Shown: positions 50,069 to 60,481 of the stretch, piece by piece
Numbering within the stretch: position 1 is the stretch's first letter
Layout of the letters: each line of letters opens with the position of its first letter
Source: Beijerinckia indica subsp. indica ATCC 9039
Lineage (GTDB): Bacteria > Pseudomonadota > Alphaproteobacteria > Rhizobiales > Beijerinckiaceae
Direction of reading: 5' to 3'
Assembly (NCBI RefSeq): GCF_000019845.1
Contig: NC_010581.1
Location: forward strand, 3,789,501 to 3,853,500
DNA: 64,000 nucleotides
Made by a program: the position numbers and the translations under genes
The notes under the pieces: generated by a model
The model's input: only the letters and a program-made list of their open reading frames with translations
Told to the model about the DNA's origin: nothing
Databases searched by the model: none

Positions 50069-51913
50069 TCACAGCATCCTGCTCTGCATCGAACAACCGG
50101 TACGCTGTTCCAGGGGTTTTGCCACATGCGCCAGATTGCAGGCAGAATTGACCAGGGCAATATGCGAGAAGGCTTGCGGAAAATTGCCAACGAGCCGGTG
50201 CGTTGTCGTGTCATATTCCTCGGATAGGAGGCTGAGATCATTGGCAAGGCTGAGAAGCCGCTCGAACAAAGCCTTTGCCTCATCGATCCGTCCGAGCAGG
50301 ATGAAATTATCGACAAGCCAGAAGCTACAGGCGAGAAAAACACCCTCTCCGGGCGGTAAGCCGTCAAGGGTTTCGTTTGTGTTATACCGGCATACCAATC
50401 CATCGCGCAGCAAATCGCGTTCAATCGCTGTGACTGTGCCGCGCAAGCGTGGATCATCCACGGCCAGAAAGCCGACGAGCCCGAGAAGCAAAGTACTAGC
50501 GTCGAGTAGTTTCGATCCATAGCTTTGGGTAAAGGCACCGATCTCCGCGTCATAAGCCTTCTCGCAAATTTCCGCATGGATCATCGCACGCAAATCGCGC
50601 CAATGATCGAGAGGCCCCGGCAGACCGAATTGTTCGATGCTCTTGACGCCTCGGTCGAAAGCCACCCAGCACATCACCTTGGAATAAGTGAAATGTTGGC
50701 GACCACCGCGGACTTCCCAAATCCCGTCATCAGGCTCCCGCCAGATCGTTTCCAGATGCGTGAGCAAGGCGCATTGCAACGGCCAATCAACATCATCCTG
50801 CACCAAACCGTGCCGCCGGCTCTGGTAGAGCGCATCGAGCACTTCGCCATAGAGATCGAGCTGCAATTGACCAGCCGCTCCATTGCCGATGCGCACCGGT
50901 TGCGCGCCTTCATAGCCCGCGAGCCAGGGAAGGATGGATTCGGGCTGATGACGTTCACCGCCGACGCTGTAAAGGATACGGACCTGCGATGGTTCACCCC
51001 CGAGTGCCCGCACCAGCCAGCTTCGCCATTTGACGGCTTCATTCGTGTATCCGGTATTCATCAAGGCGAGCAAAGTGAAGGTCGCATCGCGGAGCCAACA
51101 AAACCGATAATCCCAATTGCGGGTCCCACCCAATTGCTCCGGCAATGAAGTTGTCGGCGCCGCGATGATTGCACCAGAGCGTTGGAAAATCAGGCCCCGC
51201 AAGGTCACGAGGGAACGTTGGATCGTCGGCGTCCAGACTTCCTGCCCGCGCGTGCCCTTCCCCCAGTTTCCAAGGCCAGTCCAGGCGGTCCAGGTTCGAT
51301 CCGTCTGTTCCAAAGCTTTTTCGGGATCGATTGGGCGCAGCACATCGGCATAGGACAAGACATGGCTCAAAGTGAAATCCACGCTCTCGCCCGCGACGAC
51401 GTCAAACTCAGCGCCATAGGTCGCTCTCGGATCGGCCCCTTGCGGTTCCAGCATGACAGGTGTGCGCAAGATTACCCGATCGGGTCCCGCGACCGCATGC
51501 AATCCGCCATCCTCATGCCGCCGGATCAAGGGCACGATTGATCCATATTCGAAACGAACGATCCATTCTGTCTTGAATTTTACCGTGCCGCGTAGACCAC
51601 GCACGATGCGCACAACATGCGAGCCGCGAATTTTCAACGGCATGCAATCAATGACGATCGCCGCTCCCTCATCCGTTTCAATGAGGGTTTCCAGGATCAA
51701 GGTGCCATCGCGATAATGCCGGCTGATCCTGGCCGAAGGATCGCCCGGCGCGATGAGCCAGCGTCCATTGTCCGGACCACCGAGCAATTGGGCGAAACAG
51801 GCGCCGGAATCAAAACGCGGCCAGCATAGCCAATCGATCGAACCATCACGCCCGACGAGCGCCGCCGTCTCACAATCGCCGATCAACGCATAATCTTCGA
51901 TCTTCAACGACAT
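50069..51913 (-). CDS. glycoside hydrolase family 15 protein (glucoamylase/trehalase-like)
   Basis: A 614-residue enzyme that releases glucose from alpha-glucans or trehalose. It begins with the GH15 N-terminal domain, IEDYALIGDCETAALVGRDGSIDWLCWPRFDS, and has the diagnostic RNWDYRFCWLRDATF in the alpha/alpha barrel, with further family blocks at VMCWVAFDRGVK and FLACSFWLVDNF (catalytic base region). No signal peptide is seen, so it is cytoplasmic. The start is fixed by the conserved N-terminus. It is a single gene. Confidence 0.95.
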   Translation of the reverse strand: MSLKIEDYALIGDCETAALVGRDGSIDWLCWPRFDSGACFAQLLGGPDNGRWLIAPGDPSARISRHYRDGTLILETLIETDEGAAIVIDCMPLKIRGSHVVRIVRGLRGTVKFKTEWIVRFEYGSIVPLIRRHEDGGLHAVAGPDRVILRTPVMLEPQGADPRATYGAEFDVVAGESVDFTLSHVLSYADVLRPIDPEKALEQTDRTWTAWTGLGNWGKGTRGQEVWTPTIQRSLVTLRGLIFQRSGAIIAAPTTSLPEQLGGTRNWDYRFCWLRDATFTLLALMNTGYTNEAVKWRSWLVRALGGEPSQVRILYSVGGERHQPESILPWLAGYEGAQPVRIGNGAAGQLQLDLYGEVLDALYQSRRHGLVQDDVDWPLQCALLTHLETIWREPDDGIWEVRGGRQHFTYSKVMCWVAFDRGVKSIEQFGLPGPLDHWRDLRAMIHAEICEKAYDAEIGAFTQSYGSKLLDASTLLLGLVGFLAVDDPRLRGTVTAIERDLLRDGLVCRYNTNETLDGLPPGEGVFLACSFWLVDNFILLGRIDEAKALFERLLSLANDLSLLSEEYDTTTHRLVGNFPQAFSHIALVNSACNLAHVAKPLEQRTGCSMQSRML

Positions 51914-52335
51914 CGCCCGTTCCTTGCACCTTTGCTGCCCACTGGTTTGTCCCAGCGTTTAGCTGTCCTGACCATAGGGCCAAGGCATTCAAGGGTGAAG
52001 CCAGGATTATGGATCCTGCAGGAGCTTGCGAATGGGATGAGCGCTCTGACGGTTTTGAGAATGGCCGCTGAACCCTTCCCGTATTTGGCTTTCAAATGAA
52101 ACCAACATCGCTTGTGCAATCGAACGCGGAGCAATCTTCTCTCGCATCGCCCCTGAAAGGGGTGCTTCTTGAGAAAGCGGTTGCTGTTGCCCCTTTCAAA
52201 AGGAATAGCGAAGCGAGACGCATGCCGGACGGCACAGCCTTCCTATGATGCGAACTCTATGGACGAGCCGAGCCGGCGTTCGTGATCGTTCAGCTTCTTA
52301 TTCAAAGGTCAAGGGACACCGCAGCGGCATGGAAC
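51914..52335. other. intergenic, no gene seen
   Basis: About 420 bases between two leftward genes. One short leftward frame (51904-52134) has no recognisable content. I see no strong hairpin. It should hold the GH15 promoter near its left end. Confidence 0.4.
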
Positions 52336-53283
52336 TCAAAGATCTGAAGGGGTGAAAAGGAGTTCATGCGCCGAGACGTCCTTGATCGCGATCAGGGAAG
52401 GCGCGCTGGCGAAACGATCGCGTGCTCGCGCCAGATCAGCATAAGAGACGAAGGCCGCCGGCAGAATGGGCTGCGCTCCGCGCATGACCTGGGGCAAGGA
52501 GACCGAGACCGTATAAGCAAGATCGTTCAAGTCGGGACGGCGTGGCGGGGAAGGCGCCTCAAAGCCCACGCCCTGCAAACCATCCATATTGGAATTGCCA
52601 GTCTCGACGTTATCCGTTCGCACCGCCGCCAATTGCGTACCGATCTCGATCGGCCGCGTGGGCGGGACCGGAACCTGTGCACTGAGCAATCCGGGCTGCG
52701 CCGGCAGCGGTTGCGGGCGCGCCCGCACTGGCGCGTAATTGTTGCGCGACGCGGAATCCTCGCCAATACCCAAAGCCGACATCACGCCATTATAAAGACT
52801 CGAGAGCGTATCCTCTGACCCCGGTTGGTGTGGTGCATTAGACAGCGTGGTGCGCGCAGGAGCGGCGGAGGCCAGCATGATCTTCGGCTCGGCGGGATGT
52901 GGCCCACGAGGCGCATCACAATCACGAATGCCGAGCGCGATCAATTCCGCGCCGCGCAATACGCGATAATCGCGCGTGAGGCCGCCAAGGCGAGCCTGTA
53001 CGGGCGCCGGATAAGAACTGAACAATTGCTGCGAAACACCGTAATTGCTTTGGTGATTGCGCGGATCATAGGCGAGGTGAAACTTCAGGACGCTGTCGTG
53101 ATAGACGCAGACATTGGGCAGGCTGAGCGCCAAAGTGCAGGCCGAACGGCATTCATGCAACCGCACCTCGCGGGCCGTCGTACGATAGAGTTCCGTCTGG
53201 GCCTGATATTCCGAGACATAGCCGCCAACATCCTTGGTCACAATAACGGGATAGGGCATGGGCGGAGGGGCGAGATAACTCAA
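52336..53283 (-). CDS. protein of unknown function with ClpP-like N-terminal region
   Basis: A 315-residue protein. The first 90 residues (VIVTKDVGGYVSEYQAQTELYRTT, then HECRSACTLALSLPNVCVYHDSVLKFHLAY) have the shape of a ClpP/crotonase-fold protein family: GGxV, then a serine in a CxSACT turn and a strand ending FHLAY, with Ser48 where the nucleophile would be. The rest is proline-rich and low in conserved features. No clear signal peptide. The start appears to be a TTG at 53283 with AGGTGA upstream; the ATG at 53259 is the alternative. Function unknown. Confidence 0.65.
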   Translation of the reverse strand: MSYLAPPPMPYPVIVTKDVGGYVSEYQAQTELYRTTAREVRLHECRSACTLALSLPNVCVYHDSVLKFHLAYDPRNHQSNYGVSQQLFSSYPAPVQARLGGLTRDYRVLRGAELIALGIRDCDAPRGPHPAEPKIMLASAAPARTTLSNAPHQPGSEDTLSSLYNGVMSALGIGEDSASRNNYAPVRARPQPLPAQPGLLSAQVPVPPTRPIEIGTQLAAVRTDNVETGNSNMDGLQGVGFEAPSPPRRPDLNDLAYTVSVSLPQVMRGAQPILPAAFVSYADLARARDRFASAPSLIAIKDVSAHELLFTPSDL

Positions 53284-53555
53284 CGTTCACCTGTTATTAA
53301 CGTCATGTTCAATCGCGTCAAACGCACGGCGTAGATTACGCAAACGTGGTGAAAGCATCCTTAACCGGCCACGAAAGCGGCTTAGCCATTTTGGGTTCTT
53401 GCCGAGAAATTATGGCGCTTCTAAGCTTGCGCTAGATTGGTGCGACAAAAAGACAATGAAAGCCGAAGCTTAGCCGATCAAGAAAATGACGAAAAATGGG
53501 TGAGGCTGGCGCCTGATGAGATGGGGCTCTGGTGATTTCACGCGATTATCGCGCC

Positions 53556-54233
53556 TTACACCCGGCTATCTTCGAAACAATAACCGAGATAACGGACTGA
53601 ATTGATGGGATCATAGCCGAGCTGCCGACGCAGCTTCTTGCGCAATTTGCTGATATGGCTTTCGACGACATTCTCCTCGATCTTCTCGTCGAAAATGCCA
53701 TAGATCGAATTGAAGATTTGCGTCTTGCTGACCCGCCGCCCGCGATTATTGACCAGATATTCCAGAATCCTTCTCTCTCGCCGGGGCAATTGTAGCGTGG
53801 ATCCTTTCACCTCAGGATCACGGCCGTCAAAAAATACGCGCAGGTCCCCGATCAGGGTCGAATCCTGCCGCTCTTCATGACGGCGCTTGATCGCGCCAAC
53901 CCGTGCCAGAATCTCCCGCACATGGACTGGCTTGCGAACGACATCATCGGCGCCAGCCGCGAAAAGGCTCAAGGTCTGTTCGAGTGAGGCGGTGTCGTTG
54001 AGGGCGATAAGTGGAGCCGGCGAGCGTTCGCGGATAATTTTGGGCAGACCCTGGCGTTCCTGACAATCGCCAAGCAGGAACGCTTCCACGGCGAATAAAT
54101 CCGTCTCGGCGGCACTCCTGACCCAATCGCCAAATTCCTCCGGCCGAAATCCCGTCGAGGAAATCCCCTCATTCGCGAAGCGGGACACATATCCCGAGGT
54201 CACGATTTCCCGCTCATCAATGATTACCAGCAT
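53556..54233 (-). CDS. ftcR: FtcR-like transcriptional regulator (OmpR-type, atypical receiver)
   Basis: A 225-residue response-regulator-like protein. The receiver (1-115) begins [20 protein letters not shown] and holds Lys101 ([12 protein letters not shown]), but the phosphorylated Asp of strand 3 is replaced by Glu50 ([11 protein letters not shown]). The C-terminal OmpR winged helix has [31 protein letters not shown] and [13 protein letters not shown]. The closest known protein is FtcR, the flagellar master regulator of Brucella and relatives, also with Glu. No flagellar gene is in this window. The ATG at 54233 is chosen over one 11 codons upstream. Confidence 0.88.
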   Translation of the reverse strand: MLVIIDEREIVTSGYVSRFANEGISSTGFRPEEFGDWVRSAAETDLFAVEAFLLGDCQERQGLPKIIRERSPAPLIALNDTASLEQTLSLFAAGADDVVRKPVHVREILARVGAIKRRHEERQDSTLIGDLRVFFDGRDPEVKGSTLQLPRRERRILEYLVNNRGRRVSKTQIFNSIYGIFDEKIEENVVESHISKLRKKLRRQLGYDPINSVRYLGYCFEDSRV

Positions 54234-54278
54234 GCTAGCCCCCGAATCGTCAGTTCGATGAGCCATCGTAACAATTTT

Positions 54279-54317
54279 AGGTTGTAATACAACCTGGTTT
54301 ATTAACTTTTGGTTGTA
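54279..54317. promoter_or_regulatory. GGTTGTA repeats, likely operator upstream of ftcR
   Basis: AGGTTGTA-A-TACAACCT (54279-54295) is a perfect 8+1+8 palindrome; a third GGTTGTA half-site occurs at 54311-54317. It lies 46 bases upstream of the ftcR ATG and may bind that regulator or another. Confidence 0.6.
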
Positions 54318-54891
54318 TTTTTCGCGTCAAAAAGCGAATCCTCTTTTTGCTTTCTCCATAAATTACATGAATATCAAATAGATATGTATAATGCGCTTGA
54401 AATGATGCAGGGGGCACAGCCGAGTGCCGGCAAGCTACGCACAACCTATAGATGCATAATGAAGCGCGGGAACAACTCGGGCTGGCTGAGCCGCCTGCGC
54501 CAAGCCCATTTTCAAGCCCCTTCCGCAGCGCCCGAACGAGAAAGGCTCTGAGTTTGATGAAAACCGATTTTGACGGGAAGCGAAGGGACGCAGATCGAAA
54601 CAGCCCTCTTCGTTTCGATTGCACTCCATCAAATCGCGGCATCTCGCATTTCGGAGGCAAGTTTTAACCGCTCTACCACTCATTAAAATTTACTGAATGT
54701 GATCCATTCCAGCCATTTTTTAATTCGTCGTGCTGTGAGTTTGATTTATAGCCAATGGCATAGGTCGAGCTGTTTTCCGAGGCGTACACGACTAGAGCGT
54801 GTGGGGACGGAAAATCCGCGTATCCGGGAACAAGGGTCGCAAACCCGCTGGCTTGATCGAACAATGCATCAAATGGGAAGGACCTGAGCGC
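54318..54891. other. long AT-rich intergenic region, no supported gene
   Basis: Between divergent ftcR and the porin-like gene. It includes AT-rich stretches (54340-54390, 54680-54730) suited to promoters. Short frames such as 54309-54551 have no recognisable content. GCATCAAATGGG at 54864-54875 resembles an arm of the GCATCAAA hairpins. Confidence 0.45.
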
Positions 54892-56619
54892 TTGCAATCC
54901 CGGATTGTCATGGCTGCCACTGCCGCGTTTTCTGTTGTCTTCCTGTCCGCGTCAGAGGGACGCTGCGATGATCAAGACGACATTCGGGTTCTCAAGGAAG
55001 AAATGCGGCGCTTGCAGGCCAAGGTCCGGATCCTTGAGGCAAAACAGGCCAAGCCCCAGACCGCCGCGCCGCGCGGCCAGGTCCCGCAATCAGCGGGAGG
55101 GACGCCAACCCAGAATGGAGCCCAGCCCACGGCGCCTGTCCAACCCACTCCTATCGCGACGCCCTTCGCGATCACGCTGCCAGACAACCACAAGCACAAC
55201 TCGGCCATCAATCTTCGCTCATCGAGCCCGGCGGCGATCACGCAGACCGCCGTGGATTCGCTGCCTCCGATTTTGACCATCGGCGGCGTTTCCCTGACGC
55301 TCGGCGGTTTCATCGAATTGTCGAACATCTATCGCGACAAGAACATGACCAGCGGCCCGGCGACCGCATGGGGCAGCACGCCCTATTTCAACGATCCCAA
55401 CGCCCATACCAGTGAATATCGTATCTCCGGGCAATTGACGCGCCTCAGCGCCCTGGCCAAGGGCGAGATCGACGATCACAGAACCCTCGGCGGCTATATC
55501 GAAGCGGATTTCGGCGGCGCCGCAGGCACCGCGAATAGTTATCAGATTAGCGGCTATAATGCCCGCATACGCCAAGCTTATATGAGCTATGACGACAATG
55601 AAATGGGTTTCCATTTTATTGCCGGACAAGCGTGGAGCCTTGCAACCAATTATACCAAGGCCCTGTTGCCGCGGCAGGAACAAGTTCCTCCCGTCGTGGA
55701 CAATAATCAAATCCCCGGCATCGTCTTCACCCGTGTGCCGCAGATGCGATTGGTCAAGGATTTCGATCAGAAATATTGGATCGGCCTCTCGGCGGAAGAA
55801 TCGCAAGCCAATTATGCTTTTTCGCCGACCACCGCGTCGGGTGATGTCCTGCCACCGGCTTTCGGAAGCGCGGGCGGAACGCGGGTCGTCTATAACAATG
55901 CGGGCGGCGTGCTCTTGAACTCGTTGACGCGTTACAGTTTCGACGCGGCGCCGGATATTATTCTCAAGGGGGCAGCCAATACATCCTTCGGCCATTATGA
56001 GGTCTTTGGTCTCGGCCGCTGGTTCCGGTCGCTGGCTCTGCCCTATGGCTCACCCAGCTTAAGCACGAAAACCGTCTTCGCTGGCGGCATCGGCGCCGGC
56101 ACGACGATCCCCATCATGTCCAAGCTCGATTTCACTGGCAATATTCTCGTCGGCAAGGGGATTGGACGTTATGGCCCCTCGCTCATTCCGGATGCGACCT
56201 TCAATGCGGACGGCAGTCCCTCTCCCATTCCCGAACTGATCGCCTCCATCGGTTTCATCGGTCATCCGCGCGATGATCTCTTGCTTTATGCCTATGGCGG
56301 TATCGAGACGGCCAAAGGACGCACCTATTTTGGCCCCGGCAATGCCGAAAACGGCTATGGCGCGAACAATCTCAATCTCGCCGGTTGCAATATTGTGTTT
56401 GCGACCTGTAACGCGCAATTGCAGACCCTGACCAGCTTCACGCTGGGCGGCTGGTGGCACATGCTGAAAGGCAGATACGGCAGCTTGATGAGTGGCTTGC
56501 AATATACCTATATCCATAAATATGCCTTTGCCGGCAATAATGGTACGGGACAGGTCCTGCGGCCGAATACGGAAGGCAATACGCTTTATGTCACCTTCCG
56601 CTATTTCCCATTTCAATAA
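54892..56619 (+). CDS. porin-like outer membrane protein with N-terminal coiled coil
   Basis: About 575 residues. A signal peptide (SRIVMAATAAFSVVFLSASEGRC) is followed by a short coiled coil (IRVLKEEMRRLQAKVRILEAKQA), a proline-rich linker and a C-terminal domain of about 450 residues of amphipathic strands ending TLYVTFRYFPFQ with the terminal aromatic typical of barrels. The layout resembles the Rhizobiales porins of the DcaP/OprB-like kind. The start is uncertain: TTG 54892 or ATG 54910; the frame from 54799 begins in intergenic sequence. The solute is unknown. Confidence 0.8.
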   Translation: MQSRIVMAATAAFSVVFLSASEGRCDDQDDIRVLKEEMRRLQAKVRILEAKQAKPQTAAPRGQVPQSAGGTPTQNGAQPTAPVQPTPIATPFAITLPDNHKHNSAINLRSSSPAAITQTAVDSLPPILTIGGVSLTLGGFIELSNIYRDKNMTSGPATAWGSTPYFNDPNAHTSEYRISGQLTRLSALAKGEIDDHRTLGGYIEADFGGAAGTANSYQISGYNARIRQAYMSYDDNEMGFHFIAGQAWSLATNYTKALLPRQEQVPPVVDNNQIPGIVFTRVPQMRLVKDFDQKYWIGLSAEESQANYAFSPTTASGDVLPPAFGSAGGTRVVYNNAGGVLLNSLTRYSFDAAPDIILKGAANTSFGHYEVFGLGRWFRSLALPYGSPSLSTKTVFAGGIGAGTTIPIMSKLDFTGNILVGKGIGRYGPSLIPDATFNADGSPSPIPELIASIGFIGHPRDDLLLYAYGGIETAKGRTYFGPGNAENGYGANNLNLAGCNIVFATCNAQLQTLTSFTLGGWWHMLKGRYGSLMSGLQYTYIHKYAFAGNNGTGQVLRPNTEGNTLYVTFRYFPFQ

Positions 56620-57363
56620 TAGCGTTGTCGTGACACTGCGCATCCCATGCCGCAGGAGCCTTCTTTCCAAGAGACCAGCGGCTTCTTAAGCACAGCGACC
56701 ATTTCGTGCATGGTCCCCATGCCGCTCCTGCGTTATTTCGCAATCGAAAACATGACCTCCGGAAAAGTTGAATAGCCTTTCCGGGACGGACATGTATCAA
56801 GACAGCGTGGCGCGCTGATCGCGGTCATCAACGAGAAACAGAAATCCGACTTTTTGAAGCCCGGGAGACGCAATCCTCGGGGTGATTGTGTCACTGTGGC
56901 GATTGAGCAGGTGACGGATGTCAAAAATGTACGGCAATGATCTCAATGGATCACAACCACGTTAGAATGTTTCCCGCCTAGAACCTTTGCTGGTCTCATC
57001 CGTTCCTCTCCGAATCCCATAATGGGTGACGGCCTGCAGATCCGCGCGTTTTGGAACAGACCGTCTCCATTATCCGCTTCCCTTTCGATTCACGTTGCTG
57101 ATCGATCATGACTCAAGATCATTCTGGCCTTGGATGTTTACAAAGGGCATCGACAAGACTCGTTTGATGGGCGTCCTCGATCTGTCCGCACTCCTCTAGA
57201 ATCTGGATGCCAGACACACTGGAAATCCTTGTTGATGCTATTTTCCGGGAGTTTCGACGACGTATCGGGAAAGCGTCCCGACACGAACCATAAACATGGC
57301 CTCGTCGTCCCTTCCCGGTCCCACCTATTTCCCGCGACAATCTCCAATTCATGCGAGGTAAGA
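56620..57363. other. pdc upstream region, no supported gene
   Basis: About 740 bases. The open frame leading into pdc from 57130 and two short leftward frames have no recognisable content. GAGGTAAG lies just before the pdc ATG. I see no sigma-54 box (GG-N10-GC) that I would trust. Confidence 0.4.
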
Positions 57364-59052
57364 ATGACTTATACGGTTGGCAGCTATTTGGGCGAGCGTC
57401 TGGCGCAGATCGGCTTGAAACATCATTTCGCGGTAGCCGGTGATTATAATCTCGTCCTCCTCGATCAGTTGCTGACGGTGAAGGGCACGGAACAGGTCTA
57501 TTGCTGCAACGAGCTCAATTGCGGCTTTAGCGCCGAAGGCTATGCCCGTGCCAATGGCGCTTCCGCCGCCGTAGTGACCTTCAGCGTCGGCGCGATCTCC
57601 GCCTTCAATGCAGTCGGCAGCGCCTATGCCGAAAATCTGCCGCTCATCCTGATTTCCGGCGCGCCGAACTCAAATGATCATGGCAGTGGTCACGTCCTGC
57701 ATCATACAATCGGCACAACCGACTACACTTATCAATTGGAACTCGCCAAGAAAATCACTTGTGCTGCGGTCTCGATCATTTCTCCCGATCACGCGCCGAC
57801 GCTGATCGATCATGCGATCCGCACGGCCTTACGCGAAAAGAAACCGGCCTATATCGAGATTGCCTGCAATGTCTCGGGCCTTCCCTGCGCCGCTCCCGGC
57901 CCCGTGAGTGCGCTCCTGCCGACGACACCGAGTGATAGCGCGACTGTCAACGCGGCTGTCGAGGCCGCGGTCGAATTTCTGTCGAAGCGGGAAAAGATCG
58001 TTTTGCTGATTGGCAGCAAGCTGCGCGCAGCCGGCGCCGAGGCGGAAGCCATCAAGCTCGCCGACGCGTTGGAGTGTGCTGTCGCCACGATGGCCGCCGC
58101 CAAAAGCTTCTTTCCCGAAGATCATCCGCATTATATCGGTACTTATTGGGGTGAGGTCAGCAGCGCCGGCGTCAAGGAAATCGTCGATTGGGCGGATGGT
58201 ATTTTATGCCTTGGACCCGTCTTCAATGATTATTCCACGGTTGGCTGGACCGCCTGGCCGAAGGGACCGAATGTCCTCGTCGCGGACAAAGACGAAATCA
58301 CACTCACGGACCATGCTTTCAACGGCATCACCTTGAAGGAATTTCTCGCCACCCTCACCGAACGCCTGAAGGGCGTGAAGAAGAATGCGACCATGGTGGA
58401 ATTTCACCGCGTCGTGCGTCCGGTTGCGCCGACCATTGCGGCCGATCCGAAAGCGAAATTGATGCGGGCTGAAATGGCGCGCCAGATCGAGACCGTGCTC
58501 ACCGAAAATACGACGCTTGTGGTGGAAACCGGGGATTCCTGGTTCAACGCCATGCGCATGAAACTGCCGCATGGCGCCCGCGTCGAATTCGGGATGCAAT
58601 GGGGCCATATCGGCTGGTCGATTCCCGCGACCTTCGGTTATGCCGTGGCCGAACCGGACCGCCGCATCGTCACCATGGTCGGTGACGGCTCCTTCCAATT
58701 GACCGCGCAGGAAGTCGCGCAAATGGTCCGTCGCAATTTGCCGGTGATCATTTTCCTCATCAACAATCACGGATACACGATCGAGGTCGAGATCCACGAC
58801 GGACCCTATAACAATATCAAGAATTGGGACTATGCCGGCATTATCGAGGTCTTCAACGCCGACGAAGGCAAGGGCAAGGGCTTCCGCGCGACCAATGGTG
58901 GCGAACTCGCCGATGCCATCAAGGCAGCTCTCGCCAATAAAGCCGGACCGACCCTGATCGAATGCGTGATCGATCGCGACGATTGCACCAGCGAATTGAT
59001 TTCCTGGGGCCGTCGGGTGGCGACGGCCAATGCGCGCCCGCCGGCAAAATAG
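57364..59052 (+). CDS. pdc: pyruvate decarboxylase
   Basis: A 562-residue thiamine diphosphate enzyme that cleaves pyruvate to acetaldehyde and CO2. The sequence follows Zymomonas PDC closely: [20 protein letters not shown], the catalytic residues Asp27 ([12 protein letters not shown]), Glu50 ([17 protein letters not shown]) and His113/His114 (HVLHHTIG), and the ThDP motif [12 protein letters not shown]...[15 protein letters not shown] with the catalytic Glu. It differs from indolepyruvate decarboxylases by these residues and by close match over its whole length. The ATG has GAGGTAAG upstream. True PDC is rare in bacteria. It lies upstream of an MFS transporter gene. Confidence 0.97.
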   Translation: MTYTVGSYLGERLAQIGLKHHFAVAGDYNLVLLDQLLTVKGTEQVYCCNELNCGFSAEGYARANGASAAVVTFSVGAISAFNAVGSAYAENLPLILISGAPNSNDHGSGHVLHHTIGTTDYTYQLELAKKITCAAVSIISPDHAPTLIDHAIRTALREKKPAYIEIACNVSGLPCAAPGPVSALLPTTPSDSATVNAAVEAAVEFLSKREKIVLLIGSKLRAAGAEAEAIKLADALECAVATMAAAKSFFPEDHPHYIGTYWGEVSSAGVKEIVDWADGILCLGPVFNDYSTVGWTAWPKGPNVLVADKDEITLTDHAFNGITLKEFLATLTERLKGVKKNATMVEFHRVVRPVAPTIAADPKAKLMRAEMARQIETVLTENTTLVVETGDSWFNAMRMKLPHGARVEFGMQWGHIGWSIPATFGYAVAEPDRRIVTMVGDGSFQLTAQEVAQMVRRNLPVIIFLINNHGYTIEVEIHDGPYNNIKNWDYAGIIEVFNADEGKGKGFRATNGGELADAIKAALANKAGPTLIECVIDRDDCTSELISWGRRVATANARPPAK

Positions 59053-59085
59053 GCTCAATATCTTTCAGCCTAAAAAAAGGCTTGT

Positions 59086-59115
59086 GCATCGGACGTTGAC
59101 GTCAACGCCCGATGC
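59086..59115. repeat. 30-bp near-perfect palindrome between pdc and MFS genes
   Basis: GCATCGGACGTTGAC is mirrored by GTCAACGCCCGATGC with a single mismatch and no loop; the centre is GTTGACGTCAAC. A smaller AGCCT/AGGCT stem (59068-59082) stands just before it. The palindrome may be a terminator stem for pdc or an operator for the MFS gene, whose ATG is 40 bases on. Confidence 0.75.
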
Positions 59116-59155
59116 TTCCAATTCCCGATCGGTCTTCCCGCATACAAGGCAGACA

Positions 59156-60481
59156 ATGTCCATTACGACGGCGGAACAAATTCCTTCCCAGGCAGCGGCG
59201 GCGCCTTCGCAGCCGGCGACATTGCAACCGCTCTATTTCCTCGCCTGGCTCCTGTGCGCGATCTTTTATTTCTACCAATATGCCGTGCGGTCCGCGCCGG
59301 GCGTCATGCAGGAGCAATTGACGCAAGCCTGGGGTGGCAATCATATCGGCGCGATGATCTCCGCCTATTATATCGCCTATGCCGTGATGGCGCTGTTGGC
59401 AGGCGTGCTGCTCGATCGTTATGGCGCGCATGCAACGATCCCGGCCGGCATCGCCGTCGTCGGCATCGGCAGTGTCGTCTTTGCCCAGGGGAGTGAGAGC
59501 GCCGGCATGATCGGCTTCGTCCTGCAGGCGATCGGCGCGATCTTCGCGTTCATTGGCTCGTCCTATGTGGCGGCCCGTTATCTGCCAGCCAGCATGCTGG
59601 CGATTTTCGTGGGTTTCACCCAATGTCTCGGCATGGCGGGCGCGGCCTTCGGTTCGAAGCCGGTGCAATTCCTGATCGATCCGACGGGTTCATTCCACAT
59701 CGCATGGCAGCATGTCTGGCTGGGCTTCGCCGTGCTCGGCTTTGTCCTTGCCGCGGCGACCTGGCTCGTCATGCCGCGAGACAAGGGGGACAGCGCCGAG
59801 CATCATGGCACGCTGTCCGTGGCGAGCTTTCTGGCGCCCTTCAGAACCGTCTTCTCCAATCCGCAAAGCTGGTTCGCGGGAATGATCGGCGGCCTGTTGT
59901 TCGTGCCGACGACCATCGGCGCTTTGGTCTGGGGCACGCCCATGCTGCACCAGGGCGAGCACACGACCATGGCTTTCGCGGCCTCGGATGTCTCAATGGT
60001 GCCGATCGGCTGGGTCATCGGCTGTCCCTTGCTCGGTTATATTTCGGATCGGATCGGCCGCCGCAAGCCGGTCCTGATCATCGGCTCCGGAATTCTTCTC
60101 GTCTCTTGCCTCACCGCCATTTCCGTGCCGGTCGGCGTCTTGCCGCCTTACTCGGTGGCTCTGCTCCTGGGCATTGCCTCGGGTGCCGCGATGATCCCCT
60201 TCTCGGTCATCAAGGAAGCCAATATTCCACAGGTCAAAGGCACGGCTGCTGGCGTGATGAATTTCCTTGTCTTCCTGACCACTGGACTGATGTCGCCCGT
60301 CGTCTCCGCCCTCATGCGGCGCGACGAAGGTCAGATGACCATGGACACATTCCGCATGGCCTTCACGCCCTTGATCGGCGGTGTCGCCCTGGCGATCATC
60401 CTGAGCTTCTTTCTCAAGGAGACAGGCGCGCGCGCCACACAATCAAAACAGATCAAGCCGGATAGGGCTCGAAGGTTTTGA
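59156..60481 (+). CDS. MFS transporter
   Basis: A 441-residue major facilitator with twelve hydrophobic segments. The first begins LQPLYFLAWLLCAIFYFYQYAVRSAPGVM, a pattern of the ACS/NNP-like subset that carries organic anions; the loop 2-3 motif is GVLLDRYGAH and the loop 8-9 motif GYISDRIGRRKP. Being 100 bases behind pdc suggests a link to carboxylate or pyruvate uptake, but the substrate cannot be read from the sequence. AAGG precedes the ATG at 59156. Its 3' end overlaps the convergent RHH gene by 29 bases. Confidence 0.9.
   Translation: MSITTAEQIPSQAAAAPSQPATLQPLYFLAWLLCAIFYFYQYAVRSAPGVMQEQLTQAWGGNHIGAMISAYYIAYAVMALLAGVLLDRYGAHATIPAGIAVVGIGSVVFAQGSESAGMIGFVLQAIGAIFAFIGSSYVAARYLPASMLAIFVGFTQCLGMAGAAFGSKPVQFLIDPTGSFHIAWQHVWLGFAVLGFVLAAATWLVMPRDKGDSAEHHGTLSVASFLAPFRTVFSNPQSWFAGMIGGLLFVPTTIGALVWGTPMLHQGEHTTMAFAASDVSMVPIGWVIGCPLLGYISDRIGRRKPVLIIGSGILLVSCLTAISVPVGVLPPYSVALLLGIASGAAMIPFSVIKEANIPQVKGTAAGVMNFLVFLTTGLMSPVVSALMRRDEGQMTMDTFRMAFTPLIGGVALAIILSFFLKETGARATQSKQIKPDRARRF

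Noticed and set aside
49993..50577. 194-codon leftward frame
   Set aside because: It is a shadow of the GH15 gene's 3' half in another frame.
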